Shown: positions 1-8,808, counted from the stretch's first letter. The stretch is DNA of 57,859 nucleotides from Bacillota bacterium (GCA_023411555.1 JAEYOQ010000050.1:1-57859); one strand, 5' to 3'. The notes: generated from the sequence alone by a model not told the origin. Translations and numbers: made by a program.

Positions 1-330
1 CACTTTTTGCATAGCATACATCATAAATGTTGAAGCTAAGTGTTTTTGTGAGGTTGTTAAAGCCGTATAACGTAAGCTTTTTATCCAACCCTAACATCAC
101 AACCTTTCTTTCATAGTATCTTACGCCAAACAATAAAATATTTCATCCTGAGCAGAAAAATGCAGCTTATAAAAACCAGTCATACTCGGCATGAATTATG
201 TAATAGAATACTTATAAAAAACCACTGATAAATAACAATTAACAGCATTGACTATTATACAAAAATGTAACCTAATATGCAAGCATTATTTTTACTATTT
301 CTAAACACCAAGTTTAGTATTACTATCACT
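1..330. other. Gene-free AT-rich stretch
   Basis: No open frame with a convincing start, ribosome binding site or recognisable protein was found on either strand. A 77-codon frame at 255-488 reads through the palindromes that follow and is not credible. Any gene upstream of the scpB 3' region lies outside the window. Confidence 0.5.
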
Positions 331-333
331 TTC

Positions 334-482
334 GCGAATAAACTGATTACTCCATGAAAAAACATACGAGCCTCGAGCTTGCTTGAAGGCTCGTATACTT
401 TTTCATGGATAAGTGTAACGCGACGAAATAGGATATCTGATGCTTTTTCAGATATCCTATGAGTTGTAATCAGTTTATTCGC
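334..482. repeat. Nested palindrome with two internal hairpins
   Basis: Outer 17-nt arms at 334-350 and 466-482 are perfect inverted repeats. Between them lie two further hairpins: 352-408 (CCATGAAAA / TTTTCATGG with an inner ATACGAGCCT / AGGCTCGTAT stem) and 431-457 (GGATATCTGA / TCAGATATCC). The predicted fold is a three-way junction. There is no coding potential. Function unknown; it could be a structured RNA, a transcription barrier or a small non-autonomous mobile element. Confidence 0.65.
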
Positions 483-785
483 ATACATGTTTAGTCTGAA
501 AAGGTCGGAAATACTCTAAGCTCGCTTAAGAGTATTCCGACCTTTTCTCAGCTAGTGCAACGTGACGAAATAGAGCTACTTTTTTCTAGTAGCTCTATGA
601 GTCGCAATCTGCTTATGCGTGGATCGCGGTATGTGTAACGCGACGAAATAGGATATCTGATACTTTTCAGATATCCTATGAGTTGTAATCAGTTTATTCG
701 CATACATGATTAGTCTGAGAAAAGGTCGGAAATACTCTAAGCTCGCTTAAGAGTATTCCGACCTTTTCTCAGCTAGTGCAACAGT
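414..785. repeat. Tandem duplication (~217 bp) of hairpin modules
   Basis: The block at 414-630 is repeated from 631, the second copy ending near 785. Each copy pairs a short hairpin flanked by a GACGAAATA box and a TATGAGT box with a longer hairpin (GGTCGGAAATACTCT / AGAGTATTCCGACC, at 499-547 and 725-773). A third short hairpin with the same flanks but another stem (GAGCTAC / GTAGCTC) lies near 571-599. Stem sequence changes while pairing and flanks are kept, which suggests that structure matters. Confidence 0.6.
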
Positions 786-821
786 AACCAGTCGCAATCT
801 GCTCTGTTCTATTCATAGCCT

Positions 822-1018
822 AAAACGAAGTAAAATAGACAGGCAGGTGTATCTGCAGATGTATTCCGTCAGAACGGACAAGGGCTCTGATAGGTACGAA
901 GCTGCCTGACATATGTTTTCTTAATGTCAGAGCTACTGCGAACCTAAAAGAGCTCTTGTCCGGGCGTCGGAATACTTGTAGATATCCTGCCTGTCTATTT
1001 TTACTTTATCTTTTATAA
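822..1018. repeat. ~200-bp imperfect inverted repeat downstream of scpB
   Basis: The left arm from about 825 (AGTAAAATAGACAGGCAGG, then ATTCCGtc and CGGACAAGgGCTCT) matches the reverse complement of the right arm ending near 1012. The arms meet around 915. The element directly follows the scpB stop codon at 1023, so it would form a very long hairpin in the scpB 3' UTR. It may end transcription or be a palindromic MITE-like insertion. Confidence 0.6.
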
Positions 1019-1022
1019 AAAA

Positions 1023-1592
1023 CTATATGTCCAGCGTCATCTGGGCTTCCTCTTCTGCCTCCAGCTTAAAGTCCTCAAGCTTCTCCGGATTCATGACCGG
1101 TAAGGAGTCCAGCGACTGCAGTCCAAAGCTTCTAAGGAATTCTTCAGTAGTCCCTAAAAGTATGGGTCTACCAGGGGCATCCATTCTACCCATTTCGCAG
1201 ACCAGATTATATTCAATCAGCTTGTTTACCGCATGGTCGGACTTAACGCCACGAATCTGTTCGATTTGCAGCTTAGTGATTGGCTGTTTATAAGCAATGA
1301 TTGATAAGGTCTCCAGTAAAACATCCGTTAACACGTGCTTTTTGGGGACGTGAGCGATTTTTACTATTGTTTCATACATGGATGGCTTTGTGCATAGCTG
1401 GAAGGCACCATCCAATTCGATAATATATATTCCGCGGTCTTCGCTTGAATACTTGTCCATCATATTGCGAATAACCTTTCGGACTGATTCAACATCATGG
1501 TCCAGGGCACCGGCGATACGTTCTACCTCTACCGCCTCTCCCATGGTAAATAAAATTGCTTCAATTTGTGCTTCTATCATCTTCAACTCCAT
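1023..1592 (-). CDS. scpB: Segregation and condensation protein B
   Basis: Accessory subunit of the bacterial SMC-ScpAB condensin, which compacts and segregates the chromosome. The 189-residue length and tandem winged-helix organisation fit ScpB, including the stretch around TLSIIAYKQPITKLQIEQIR and the later GRPILLGTTEEFLRSFGL region. The start ATG overlaps the scpA stop by one base (TAATG) and is preceded by GGAGGAGG inside the scpA 3' end, so the two are translationally coupled. An internal ATG at 1580 with GGAG in front is a weaker alternative. Downstream lies a very large palindrome. Confidence 0.96.
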   Translation of the reverse strand: MELKMIEAQIEAILFTMGEAVEVERIAGALDHDVESVRKVIRNMMDKYSSEDRGIYIIELDGAFQLCTKPSMYETIVKIAHVPKKHVLTDVLLETLSIIAYKQPITKLQIEQIRGVKSDHAVNKLIEYNLVCEMGRMDAPGRPILLGTTEEFLRSFGLQSLDSLPVMNPEKLEDFKLEAEEEAQMTLDI

Positions 1593-2368
1593 TAAAAGCC
1601 TACCTCCTCCATAGTAATGATATCTGATGCAAGATAGGTAATGTTAATATCATCAAATAAATTTTCCTGGGAAATCTCAATTCTTCCGATTTTAATCAGC
1701 TCTAGAATACCAAGGAAGGTTACGATAATCTCCATCCTTGAACTCAATGCCTCCAATAAATTGCGGAAGGAAAACCTTTTATGTAGCAAACCGTATTGCT
1801 GTATTTGTACGAACTTCTCAGAAAGATTGATTTCTTCCTTTTCAATCTTACCGAATTTACTTCGAATTGGGTCAATCTTGTCCACTTGTTTCTTAACGAT
1901 GGATTTGAATATCTCATGAAGTCTTGATAAGGTAAGATCACTTAACAGCTCGTCCACGTTAATCTCCTCTTTATATTCAGCGATTTCCAGAGGAATGGTC
2001 GGCTGCTTAAACAATACTCTGGAGGCATCCATTTCTCTATCCTTCAGTTCCTCAGAGATATATTTAAACATCTTGTATTGTAATAAGCGGTCCACCAGCT
2101 CCTGCCTCGGATCGACGTCTTCCTCTTCCTCGCTCTCCTCCACAGGTAACAGCATCCTGGACTTAATATTGATCAGGGTTGCTGCCATTACTAGAAATTC
2201 ACTCATAATCTCCAGATTCTTGGTCTCCATCTGCTTGATATATTCTAGGTATTGCTCCGTAATGGTAACAATAGGGATGTCGTAAATGTTTATTTTATTT
2301 TTATCGATCAGATGAAGCAACAGGTCCAAAGGCCCCTCGAATGCTTCTAATTTAACCGGAATACTCAT
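1592..2368 (-). CDS. scpA: Segregation and condensation protein A (kleisin)
   Basis: Kleisin subunit that bridges the SMC heads in the SMC-ScpAB condensin complex. The N-terminus SIPVKLEAFEGPLDLLLHLI is the diagnostic ScpA signature, followed by the NIYDIPI segment and an acidic linker around residues 70-85. The C-terminal winged helix (RMEIIVTFLGILELIKIGRI) is also typical. At 258 residues it is full length. It sits 69 nt behind the metallophosphoesterase and overlaps scpB, so the three are probably one transcript from the promoter at 3408-3436. Confidence 0.96.
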   Translation of the reverse strand: MSIPVKLEAFEGPLDLLLHLIDKNKINIYDIPIVTITEQYLEYIKQMETKNLEIMSEFLVMAATLINIKSRMLLPVEESEEEEDVDPRQELVDRLLQYKMFKYISEELKDREMDASRVLFKQPTIPLEIAEYKEEINVDELLSDLTLSRLHEIFKSIVKKQVDKIDPIRSKFGKIEKEEINLSEKFVQIQQYGLLHKRFSFRNLLEALSSRMEIIVTFLGILELIKIGRIEISQENLFDDINITYLASDIITMEEVGF

Positions 2369-2437
2369 GTTACAATGTTACCCCTTTCCTTTCTCCTAAT
2401 AACGAATCGTCCTCTCGTACAACTTATATAATGGTAA

Positions 2438-3337
2438 TTAATCTTTATTTCCTTTACTCAGTTCCACCTGAATTATCTCCGGAATATTAAATAATCTGGG
2501 CATAATAGAGTGAGAACCTAGACCTCTGGATATAATCAGATGACGGTTTCCTTTCGTATGATTTCCACTATCATATTTAGGGAAGAATTTAGCTTGGGGA
2601 GAGATAACACCTCCGATTCCTGGAAGACGCATCATACCACCATGAACATGTCCGGATAAAGTAATATCCGCCCCCCAATCTGCATAGGCATTAAAATGAA
2701 CCGGATTATGTGCGATTAATATCTGAAATAGTTCCTCTGAACTCTTACCAACCAAAGCCCTCATATCCTTTGGAGACAGTTCCTTATCTGACCTAAAAAA
2801 TTCATCAGGAAGAGAAACCCCGGTGATTCGTAATGAAGCAGAATGCAAATTATATTGTATGCTTTCATTATCGAGAAATATTACCTTGGCTTTCTTTAAT
2901 CTCTTTTTATATTCTACCCATGTAGAATTGCATTCCCTGTCCTTCTGGGTCCATTCCGTTACTGCATCCCTACCAATACGTTCCAGTCTTTGCTCATGAT
3001 TTCCATAAGCATAATAAACGGTATAGCTCTTTACGAGCTCTTCCAGTAATGTAAAAGCATCACTTGGGTAGCTGAGCTCCTTTTTATTTATCATATCACC
3101 TGCAACGATAATAAAATCTGGTTCCAGAGCCTTAATTCGTTTGATCAGGCGCTCATTATTCCTACCAAAGGTACAGTTATGCAGATCTGCTAATACTACA
3201 AAGCTCGTATTATTTAATGCTTCGGGAAGCTTGGTCGAGCTTATGATATGCTTTGTCGTGAGAAGGAGCTTCCGCTCGATGAAAGCCCACACAATAGTCA
3301 ATAATATTACCCCGAACAGGATCGTATCTATATGCAT
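2438..3337 (-). CDS. Membrane-anchored calcineurin-like metallophosphoesterase
   Basis: Member of the YkuE/YaeI-like metallophosphoesterases with a two-metal catalytic site. An N-terminal hydrophobic segment (residues ~4-22) should anchor it with the enzyme domain outside or at the membrane. Metal-binding motifs appear in order: LADLHNC (D51, H53), AGDMIN, GNHE and SGHVHGG. Homologues act on membrane lipid or wall precursors, but the substrate cannot be told here. The ATG at 3337 was chosen because AAGGAG sits 6 nt upstream; a longer frame from a TTG at 3358 has no such signal. 299 residues. Confidence 0.88.
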   Translation of the reverse strand: MHIDTILFGVILLTIVWAFIERKLLLTTKHIISSTKLPEALNNTSFVVLADLHNCTFGRNNERLIKRIKALEPDFIIVAGDMINKKELSYPSDAFTLLEELVKSYTVYYAYGNHEQRLERIGRDAVTEWTQKDRECNSTWVEYKKRLKKAKVIFLDNESIQYNLHSASLRITGVSLPDEFFRSDKELSPKDMRALVGKSSEELFQILIAHNPVHFNAYADWGADITLSGHVHGGMMRLPGIGGVISPQAKFFPKYDSGNHTKGNRHLIISRGLGSHSIMPRLFNIPEIIQVELSKGNKD

Positions 3338-3407
3338 GTTATACTCCTTTCGATGCAATATATAGGTGTCCTTATTATGCTTCTAAACTATATCTCGTAA
3401 CTCTTAT

Positions 3408-3436
3408 ACTATACTAGTTCAGGTTTCAAGTGTCAA
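3408..3436 (-). promoter_or_regulatory. Sigma-A promoter of the metallophosphoesterase-scpA-scpB operon
   Basis: On the minus strand TTGACA (3436-3431), a 17-nt spacer and TATAGT (3413-3408) make a near-consensus vegetative promoter about 70 nt before the ATG at 3337. The remaining gap up to the dacF terminator (3437-3608) holds only a short sequence resembling the repeats at 25502 and 30668 (near 3568-3600). Confidence 0.75.
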
Positions 3437-3608
3437 TAAGCTACCTGTCAGCCTTCTAAAACTTTCTTATTCATGAATATATGATAAGCTACCAACACTT
3501 TGTCTACATAAATTGTGTTATCCCAAAGTAAATAAATTCAGCTTATGAAGCATCAATTTCCTATCCGAAAAGTGCGCATACTGTCCGGAGGGTCAATGAA
3601 TAAAAAAT

Positions 3609-3651
3609 AAGTGCCGATATAAACTTAATTCTAAGTCTTATATCAACACTT
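3609..3651 (-). terminator. Rho-independent terminator of dacF
   Basis: Imperfect stem AAGTG..GATATAA / TTATATC..CACTT, followed on the minus strand by TTATTTTTTATTC. It lies 75 nt beyond the dacF stop codon. Confidence 0.8.
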
Positions 3652-3726
3652 ATACAGTAGCGATAGGGTTATTACATAAGGCTAAATAAGCTAAGGATAA
3701 CAGCCTCAGGTTTAGCAATCATTAAA

Positions 3727-4956
3727 TTATTTTCCTACAAAGAATTTCTTTAACACCTTTACAAAGCAATCCTTAAGACCAGCTTTATTTACTGCTTCCA
3801 TTGCTAATATATCTATGGTACCAATCTTGTCATCTCCATAATAATAGATAATTTCACCAATCTTAGTATCTTGCACAACCGGTGCATCTACTTTTTCAAA
3901 CATTATGACTTCCTTGCGAATCTCTGACGTACTCTTTCCCTTTGAGCAAAGATAGGAAAAATCTTGGGCCGGCTTACCTTGAACTGCATCACTAACTCCC
4001 CTACTGACCTTAACCGGTGTTAATACCGTATCGGAATTATTATCCGTATAGATGCTATAATTTGCGAAGCCGTAATTGAGCAGCTTAGAGGCCTCCAAAA
4101 ATCTCGTTTTCGTATCTGGTGCTCCCATAATTACAGCAATGAGATCCATATTATCTCTTTTCGCTGTAGCAGAGAGACAGTATTTGGCAAGACTGGTGGA
4201 GCCGGTCTTTAAACCGGTAATCCCCTGATAGAATCTTACCATCTTATTCGTATTCGTAAGGCCGAATTCGCTGGTTCCTTTTTTGGTGGTATGAGTTATG
4301 TTATCCATCCATACTGTTGAATAGGTGCTGATCTGTGGGAATCTTGTGATTAGTTCCCTGGACATAAGAGCTACATCATAGGCTGAGGAATAATGATTAT
4401 CCGTATCCAGACCACAGCAATTTACAAAGTTAGTATTGTTCATACCCAGCTTCTTGGCCTTATCATTCATCATTACTACAAATTCCTCCTCGGAGCCTGC
4501 TATCAGCTCAGCCATAGCAACGGAGGCATCATTGGCACTGGCAATACTAATACACTTAATCATCGTATCTACGGTCTGAACCTCAAAGGGTTCCAAATAG
4601 ACCTGAGAGCCACCCATAGAGGCGGCATGCTCGGATACAGAAACCTCATCCTTCAGCGTGATTTTTCCTGCTTCCAGGGCTTCAAATATCAGAAGCAGCG
4701 TCATAATCTTAGTAATACTGGCCGGCCTTACTCGTTCATCCTTATTCTTATCATAGATAATCATTCCCGTAGAGCCCTCAATTAGAACGGCTGAAGGCGA
4801 GTCTATGTTCAACTGGGCTGCCACCTGTGCTGATACCATAACAGCATCCCCTTCCTTCTTTGGTGCGGTAGGCTTCATCTGCGCATTTGTAGTGATTGTA
4901 CAGAATTGAGTGATGAGTATGGAGCATAAGAGGATAACTGCAATTATTTTTTTCAT
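3727..4956 (-). CDS. dacF: D-alanyl-D-alanine carboxypeptidase (penicillin-binding protein, DacF type)
   Basis: Serine peptidase S11 that trims the terminal D-Ala of peptidoglycan stem peptides; DacF-type enzymes act on spore cortex or vegetative wall. A signal peptide occupies residues ~1-25. The three active-site motifs are present: SxxK as SITK (S80-K83), SxN as SAN (140-142) and KTG (250-252). The C-terminal extension around residues 310-409 matches the usual beta-rich PBP5 tail. GGAG precedes the ATG. In Bacillus dacF lies near spoIIM, xerD and nucleoside phosphorylase genes, and here it is again in that neighbourhood. Confidence 0.93.
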   Translation of the reverse strand: MKKIIAVILLCSILITQFCTITTNAQMKPTAPKKEGDAVMVSAQVAAQLNIDSPSAVLIEGSTGMIIYDKNKDERVRPASITKIMTLLLIFEALEAGKITLKDEVSVSEHAASMGGSQVYLEPFEVQTVDTMIKCISIASANDASVAMAELIAGSEEEFVVMMNDKAKKLGMNNTNFVNCCGLDTDNHYSSAYDVALMSRELITRFPQISTYSTVWMDNITHTTKKGTSEFGLTNTNKMVRFYQGITGLKTGSTSLAKYCLSATAKRDNMDLIAVIMGAPDTKTRFLEASKLLNYGFANYSIYTDNNSDTVLTPVKVSRGVSDAVQGKPAQDFSYLCSKGKSTSEIRKEVIMFEKVDAPVVQDTKIGEIIYYYGDDKIGTIDILAMEAVNKAGLKDCFVKVLKKFFVGK

Positions 4957-5047
4957 AGTTACTCCAAAAAAAGTATTATTACTATTTTAATCCATGCCCT
5001 CCTTTTTTAGACCAATCTATGATAAATTGTCTTATTTTTAATCAGAG

Positions 5048-5638
5048 TTAGTTCTTCACCTTCACTTCACAGGTAAAGGTGATGCCCCTTGCACGGGCAT
5101 AGATCGTTGCTTTCCCCTTCTTTCTTCCCTTTACCCTGCCGAATATATTAACGGTAGCAACCTTTGGATTTGAGCTTTTCCAGCTTACAAAAGAACTCGG
5201 GCCTTGTATCACAAGCCTTTTTGATTTTCCTGACTTTAAGGTTATGTGGCTTTTATTAATATCTAAGACATTTACCCTGCATTTTAGTACTTTACCATCA
5301 ACCTTCGCCAGAATAAAGCAATCTCCGGTCTGATAAGCAAATACACGCCCATTGAAATTAACCCCCGCTACCCGAAAATCAGTGGAGGAGAAGGCTACTC
5401 TTTTATTAATCGCAATGACATAAAGGTGAAATTCTTCCCCCTTTTTCATCGTTAGGTCCTTACGATTGAGATGCAGGGAGGTAAGAGACCGTCTGTAAAA
5501 AATGTTATTCGTTTTAAAAAATACTGAAGAATGCTCATAAATAAATTGAAATATGATAAGTGCAGAAATAAGAATAATGATTCCCTTTATAATCAGCCGT
5601 AATAATTGATCTTTCTTTGATCTACAGCAACCCTTCAT
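5048..5638 (-). CDS. Membrane-anchored protein with bacterial Ig-like (Big2) domain
   Basis: A 196-residue protein with a basic N-terminus, one transmembrane segment (residues ~16-36) and an extracytoplasmic part. The last ~70 residues (ITLKSGKSKRL, then WKSSNPKVATVNIFGRVKG, then GKATIYARA) have the pattern of a Big2 Ig-like domain; a second degenerate copy may lie around residues 60-120. Such domains usually mediate adhesion or wall contact. No enzymatic motif is visible. GGAG stands 8 nt before the ATG. Specific role unknown. Confidence 0.72.
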   Translation of the reverse strand: MKGCCRSKKDQLLRLIIKGIIILISALIIFQFIYEHSSVFFKTNNIFYRRSLTSLHLNRKDLTMKKGEEFHLYVIAINKRVAFSSTDFRVAGVNFNGRVFAYQTGDCFILAKVDGKVLKCRVNVLDINKSHITLKSGKSKRLVIQGPSSFVSWKSSNPKVATVNIFGRVKGRKKGKATIYARARGITFTCEVKVKN

Positions 5639-5709
5639 ATGATAGCTCCTATGTTCAAATCCTAACCGATTTGATTACTAATTGATTACTATATCTTATG
5701 AAGGACGTA

Positions 5710-5750
5710 ATGAATAATGAGTGCCAGCCTTGCTGACTCTCATTATTCAT
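5710..5750. repeat. Perfect 12-bp hairpin between pdp and the Big2 gene
   Basis: ATGAATAATGAG (5710-5721) pairs with CTCATTATTCAT (5739-5750) around a 17-nt loop. No T-run follows on either strand, so it is not a standard terminator. It lies 72 nt before the Big2 gene start and just past the pdp terminator. Confidence 0.55.
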
Positions 5751-5760
5751 GTATAAAAAT

Positions 5761-5795
5761 CCTCCGGTAGATGAAGTATTCTCATTTACCGGAGG
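5761..5795 (-). terminator. Rho-independent terminator of pdp
   Basis: CCTCCGGTA / TACCGGAGG stem followed on the minus strand by ATTTTTATAC. It starts about 20 nt after the pdp stop codon. Confidence 0.88.
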
Positions 5796-5816
5796 AAAGG
5801 CCTGCTATATTATCGA

Positions 5817-7142
5817 TTACATCTCAATCACTTTGTCTTTGGTTATTACAGCATATACATATTTCGGTTTCTCGGGCTTTGAATCAGTAATGACATAGGC
5901 ATTCAATAGACGGTTCTGAGCCTCTAGTAGTTTATTATTATCATTTGCGTAAAGGGTTGCTATGGCTTCCCCTTTCCTTACTGCATCACCCAACTTTTTA
6001 TGAATTTTAATTCCAACCGTGAGATCAATATCGCTCTCCTTTGTCTCTCTTCCGCCACCAAGCACTAAGGAGGTCATGCCCACTTCATCGGTATGAATAT
6101 AGGAAACATAGCCATCACTTGGAGCTTTCACTTCATGCGTGATAGACGCTTTACGGAATAAGGAGGTGTCATAAACCGGTTTATTATCTCCACCCTGGGC
6201 ACTGATGAACTCCGCCAGCTTATTAAGGGCTGTGCCATCCTCTATGGTTTTATAAAGCATTGCTTTAGCCTCTTCTACATCCTTTGCGATTTCTGCACCT
6301 ACCAGCATATAGGAGGCCAGGGTGATACTTACCTCAAATAAATCCTTAGGTCCCTCACCACGCAGGGTATCGATCGCCTCAATTACCTCTAATGTATTAC
6401 CCACAGCATTGCCAAGTGGTTGATTCATATCAGTGATAACCGCGAAGGTCTGACGACCTGCAATCGTACCGATCTGAACCATCTCCTTAGCCAGAGCCAA
6501 GGACTCTTCATAGGTTTTCATAAAGGCTCCGCTACCTGTCTTTACATCAAGTACGATAACATCAGCACCGGACGCAATCTTCTTACTCATGATACTGCTG
6601 GCAATCAAGGAGATATTATCAATGGTTGCTGTTACATCTCGTAAGGCATAAATCTTCTTATCTGCCGGAGCAAGATTCGGAGTCTGTCCAACAATAGCCA
6701 TCTTAATTCGATTCACATTCTCAATAAATTTATCTGAGGAGATTGACGTGGAAAAGCCGGGGAAGCTTTCCAGCTTATCAATGGTACCACCCGTATGACC
6801 TAGTCCTCGTCCTGACATCTTTGCCACAGGAATACCAAGGGAGGCTACCATGGGGCTGAGTACCAGAGAGGTCTTATCTCCTACACCACCTGTGCTATGC
6901 TTATCCACTTTCACGCCATGGATAGCCGATAGGTCAAGAATATCTCCGCTTTTGGCCATTGCTACTGTAAGTGCCGCTGTCTCCTCGTGGTCCATTCCGT
7001 TTAAGCAAACCGCCATAAGGAATGCGGACATCTGATAATCCGGTATTGTTCCTTTGGTGAAGCCTTGAATAATAAATTCTATTTCCGCAGTAGTTAGGGC
7101 TTCTTTATTTTTTTTCTTATTAATCAAATCATACATTTTCAT
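5817..7142 (-). CDS. pdp: Pyrimidine-nucleoside phosphorylase
   Basis: Catalyses reversible phosphorolysis of uridine, thymidine and deoxyuridine to the base plus (deoxy)ribose 1-phosphate. The family signature SGRGLGHTGGTIDKLES and the phosphate-binding KHSTGGVGDKTS are intact, and the usual three-domain length of ~440 residues is kept. The ATG at 7142 (MKMYDLINKK) matches family N-termini; an in-frame ATG at 7154 is possible and the AAAGG signal does not decide clearly. It appears monocistronic, with a promoter at 7200-7228 and its own terminator. Confidence 0.93.
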   Translation of the reverse strand: MKMYDLINKKKNKEALTTAEIEFIIQGFTKGTIPDYQMSAFLMAVCLNGMDHEETAALTVAMAKSGDILDLSAIHGVKVDKHSTGGVGDKTSLVLSPMVASLGIPVAKMSGRGLGHTGGTIDKLESFPGFSTSISSDKFIENVNRIKMAIVGQTPNLAPADKKIYALRDVTATIDNISLIASSIMSKKIASGADVIVLDVKTGSGAFMKTYEESLALAKEMVQIGTIAGRQTFAVITDMNQPLGNAVGNTLEVIEAIDTLRGEGPKDLFEVSITLASYMLVGAEIAKDVEEAKAMLYKTIEDGTALNKLAEFISAQGGDNKPVYDTSLFRKASITHEVKAPSDGYVSYIHTDEVGMTSLVLGGGRETKESDIDLTVGIKIHKKLGDAVRKGEAIATLYANDNNKLLEAQNRLLNAYVITDSKPEKPKYVYAVITKDKVIEM

Positions 7143-7199
7143 AAATAACACCATGCCTTTCTAATATAATCATATTATCTTAAGAATACGATTCGTTTC

Positions 7200-7228
7200 A
7201 TAACATAAATTTATCCCTATTAGGGCAA
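7200..7228 (-). promoter_or_regulatory. Probable promoter of pdp
   Basis: Minus-strand TTGCCC (7228-7223), 17-nt spacer, TGTTAT (7205-7200), about 60 nt before the pdp start. Moderate match to the vegetative consensus. Confidence 0.5.
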
Positions 7229-7301
7229 TATCGAATTAAGAGGAATACTACTATTATATAACAAATCCAAATAAAAGCCTATCCTTGTTTTAAACTTTCT
7301 C

Positions 7302-7466
7302 AAGGAAAACTTTTTTCTTGTTTCTACTCCCAGCTAGATTTATCACTAGGAACTAGGATAGCGATAAAGGATTTCCGTAACGCAACTAAGCGAAGGTGTC
7401 TCCGTTCAGAAACCTTTGCTGATATCCTATCATCTCTAAATTAGCTGTGAACAGCGACTTTTCCTT
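7302..7466. repeat. Palindromic intergenic repeat, family 1, copy A
   Basis: Arms AAGGAAAA (7302-7309) and TTTTCCTT (7459-7466) bound an imperfect inverted repeat with further paired blocks (AGCTA..ATTTA, TAGGATA, AAAGG, TTTC). The right half, AACCTTTGCTGATATCCTA followed by a GCTGTGAACAGC box, matches a second copy at 29293-29418. It sits between the divergent pdp and DAHP synthase genes and looks like a non-autonomous mobile or RNA-hairpin element. Confidence 0.6.
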
Positions 7467-7583
7467 AGGAGTATTAAATGAAAGAAGCTGTTACCGTTAC
7501 CTTTGATTGGTAATATTTAGAATTACGAGAATTACTTATTCTTACAGAAATGATAATTTATACATTTCACTGTATTATTTTTA

Positions 7584-7612
7584 TTGACGAAATATGAAAT
7601 AAAGGATACAAT
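7584..7612 (+). promoter_or_regulatory. Sigma-A promoter of DAHP synthase
   Basis: TTGACG (7584-7589), exactly 17 nt, then TACAAT (7607-7612). The predicted transcript start near 7619 leaves a ~25-nt leader holding the GAGGGAG ribosome binding site, with no room for a T-box or attenuator. The TTG of the -35 box is also an in-frame start-like codon, a trap for gene callers. Confidence 0.85.
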
Positions 7613-7643
7613 AAATCAACATAAAACGAGGGAGATTGATATA

Positions 7644-8672
7644 ATGAGTTTTAAATTTATTAAGGAAGTTATCTCACCAGAGGAATTAGCCAAAGCTTAC
7701 CCAATGCCCGAACGCGATATTCTACGCAAGAAGGAACGGGATAAGCAAATCAAAGATATATTTACCGGTGAGTCTGACAAGTTTCTTGTTATCATCGGAC
7801 CCTGTTCAGCAGATAATGAGGATGCGGTCTGTGACTATATTTCGCGTTTATCAAAGATTCAGGACAAGGTTAAGGATAAGCTTATTCTGGTACCTAGAAT
7901 ATATACCAACAAGCCAAGAACCACCGGAGAAGGTTATAAAGGCATCGTACATCAGCCGGATCCTGAGAAGGAGCCAGATCTTCAGGAGGGCTTAATCGCA
8001 ATGAGAAAGATGCATCTGCGCGCTATTGCGGAAAGTGGATTAACAGCTGCGGACGAGATGCTATATCCTGAGAATTGGCCATATGTAGAGGATATTCTCT
8101 CCTATGTTGCAGTGGGAGCACGCTCTGTGGAAGATCAACAACATCGTCTCACCATCAGCGGTATGGATGTACCTGCCGGAATGAAGAACCCTACCAGCGG
8201 TGACTTCTCCGTAATGCTTAATTCAGTGGTTGCTGCTCAGGCAAGCCATACCTTCTTATACCGTACGTGGGAAGTGACCACCTCCGGTAACCCTCTGGCT
8301 CACACAATTTTGCGGGGGGCGGTAAATAAGCATGGACAATCCATCCCTAATTATCATTATGAGGATTTAAATCTTCTGGTTGCTATGTATAACAAACGTA
8401 ACCTAGCTAATCCTGCCATCATAGTGGATGCAAACCATGCCAATTCCAATAAGCAATATAAGGAGCAGGTTCGTATCGTGAAGGAGGTTTTACACAGTCG
8501 TAAACTCTCTCCAAGTATCGCAGGTATGGTGAAGGGTGTTATGATTGAAAGTTATATTGAAGGCGGCTGCCAGAAGGTAAACGAGCATGTATATGGAAAA
8601 TCCATCACGGATCCCTGTCTTGGATGGGCGGATTCAGAGCGATTAATCTACACAATAGCTGATAATATCTAG
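7644..8672 (+). CDS. 3-deoxy-7-phosphoheptulonate (DAHP) synthase, AroG-type class I
   Basis: First enzyme of the shikimate pathway: condenses phosphoenolpyruvate and erythrose 4-phosphate to DAHP. Class I-alpha motifs are clear: IIGPCSAD for phosphate binding, RIYTNKPRTTGEGYKG, GARSVEDQQHR and the metal-site DANHANSNK near the C-terminus. The 342-residue length is normal. The ATG at 7644 is chosen because GAGGGAG (7628-7634) lies 9 nt upstream; a TTG at 7584 lies inside the promoter. It is the only plus-strand gene recognised here and is monocistronic. Confidence 0.94.
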   Translation: MSFKFIKEVISPEELAKAYPMPERDILRKKERDKQIKDIFTGESDKFLVIIGPCSADNEDAVCDYISRLSKIQDKVKDKLILVPRIYTNKPRTTGEGYKGIVHQPDPEKEPDLQEGLIAMRKMHLRAIAESGLTAADEMLYPENWPYVEDILSYVAVGARSVEDQQHRLTISGMDVPAGMKNPTSGDFSVMLNSVVAAQASHTFLYRTWEVTTSGNPLAHTILRGAVNKHGQSIPNYHYEDLNLLVAMYNKRNLANPAIIVDANHANSNKQYKEQVRIVKEVLHSRKLSPSIAGMVKGVMIESYIEGGCQKVNEHVYGKSITDPCLGWADSERLIYTIADNI

Positions 8673-8721
8673 GCTCTACAGAGTCACTGTTAAATCATCA
8701 ATATTATATACCGAAGCAAAT

Positions 8722-8781
8722 AGTGCATATAGGATACCGTACCTGAAAGGTTTTATTAATGAACGGTATTCTATATGCACT
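8722..8781 (+). terminator. Terminator of DAHP synthase
   Basis: A 19-bp near-perfect stem (AGTGCATATAGGATACCGT with ACGGTATTCTATATGCACT) followed by TTTATAT on the plus strand, 50 nt after the stop codon. Confidence 0.85.
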
Positions 8782-8808
8782 TTTATATCTTAATAAAAAT
8801 TATCCTTT

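Noticed and set aside
255..488. 77-codon minus-strand open frame
   Set aside because: Runs through nested palindromes, has no ribosome binding site and no recognisable protein pattern.
4393..4785. 130-codon plus-strand frame inside dacF
   Set aside because: Antisense shadow of dacF, which has all three catalytic motifs in its own frame.
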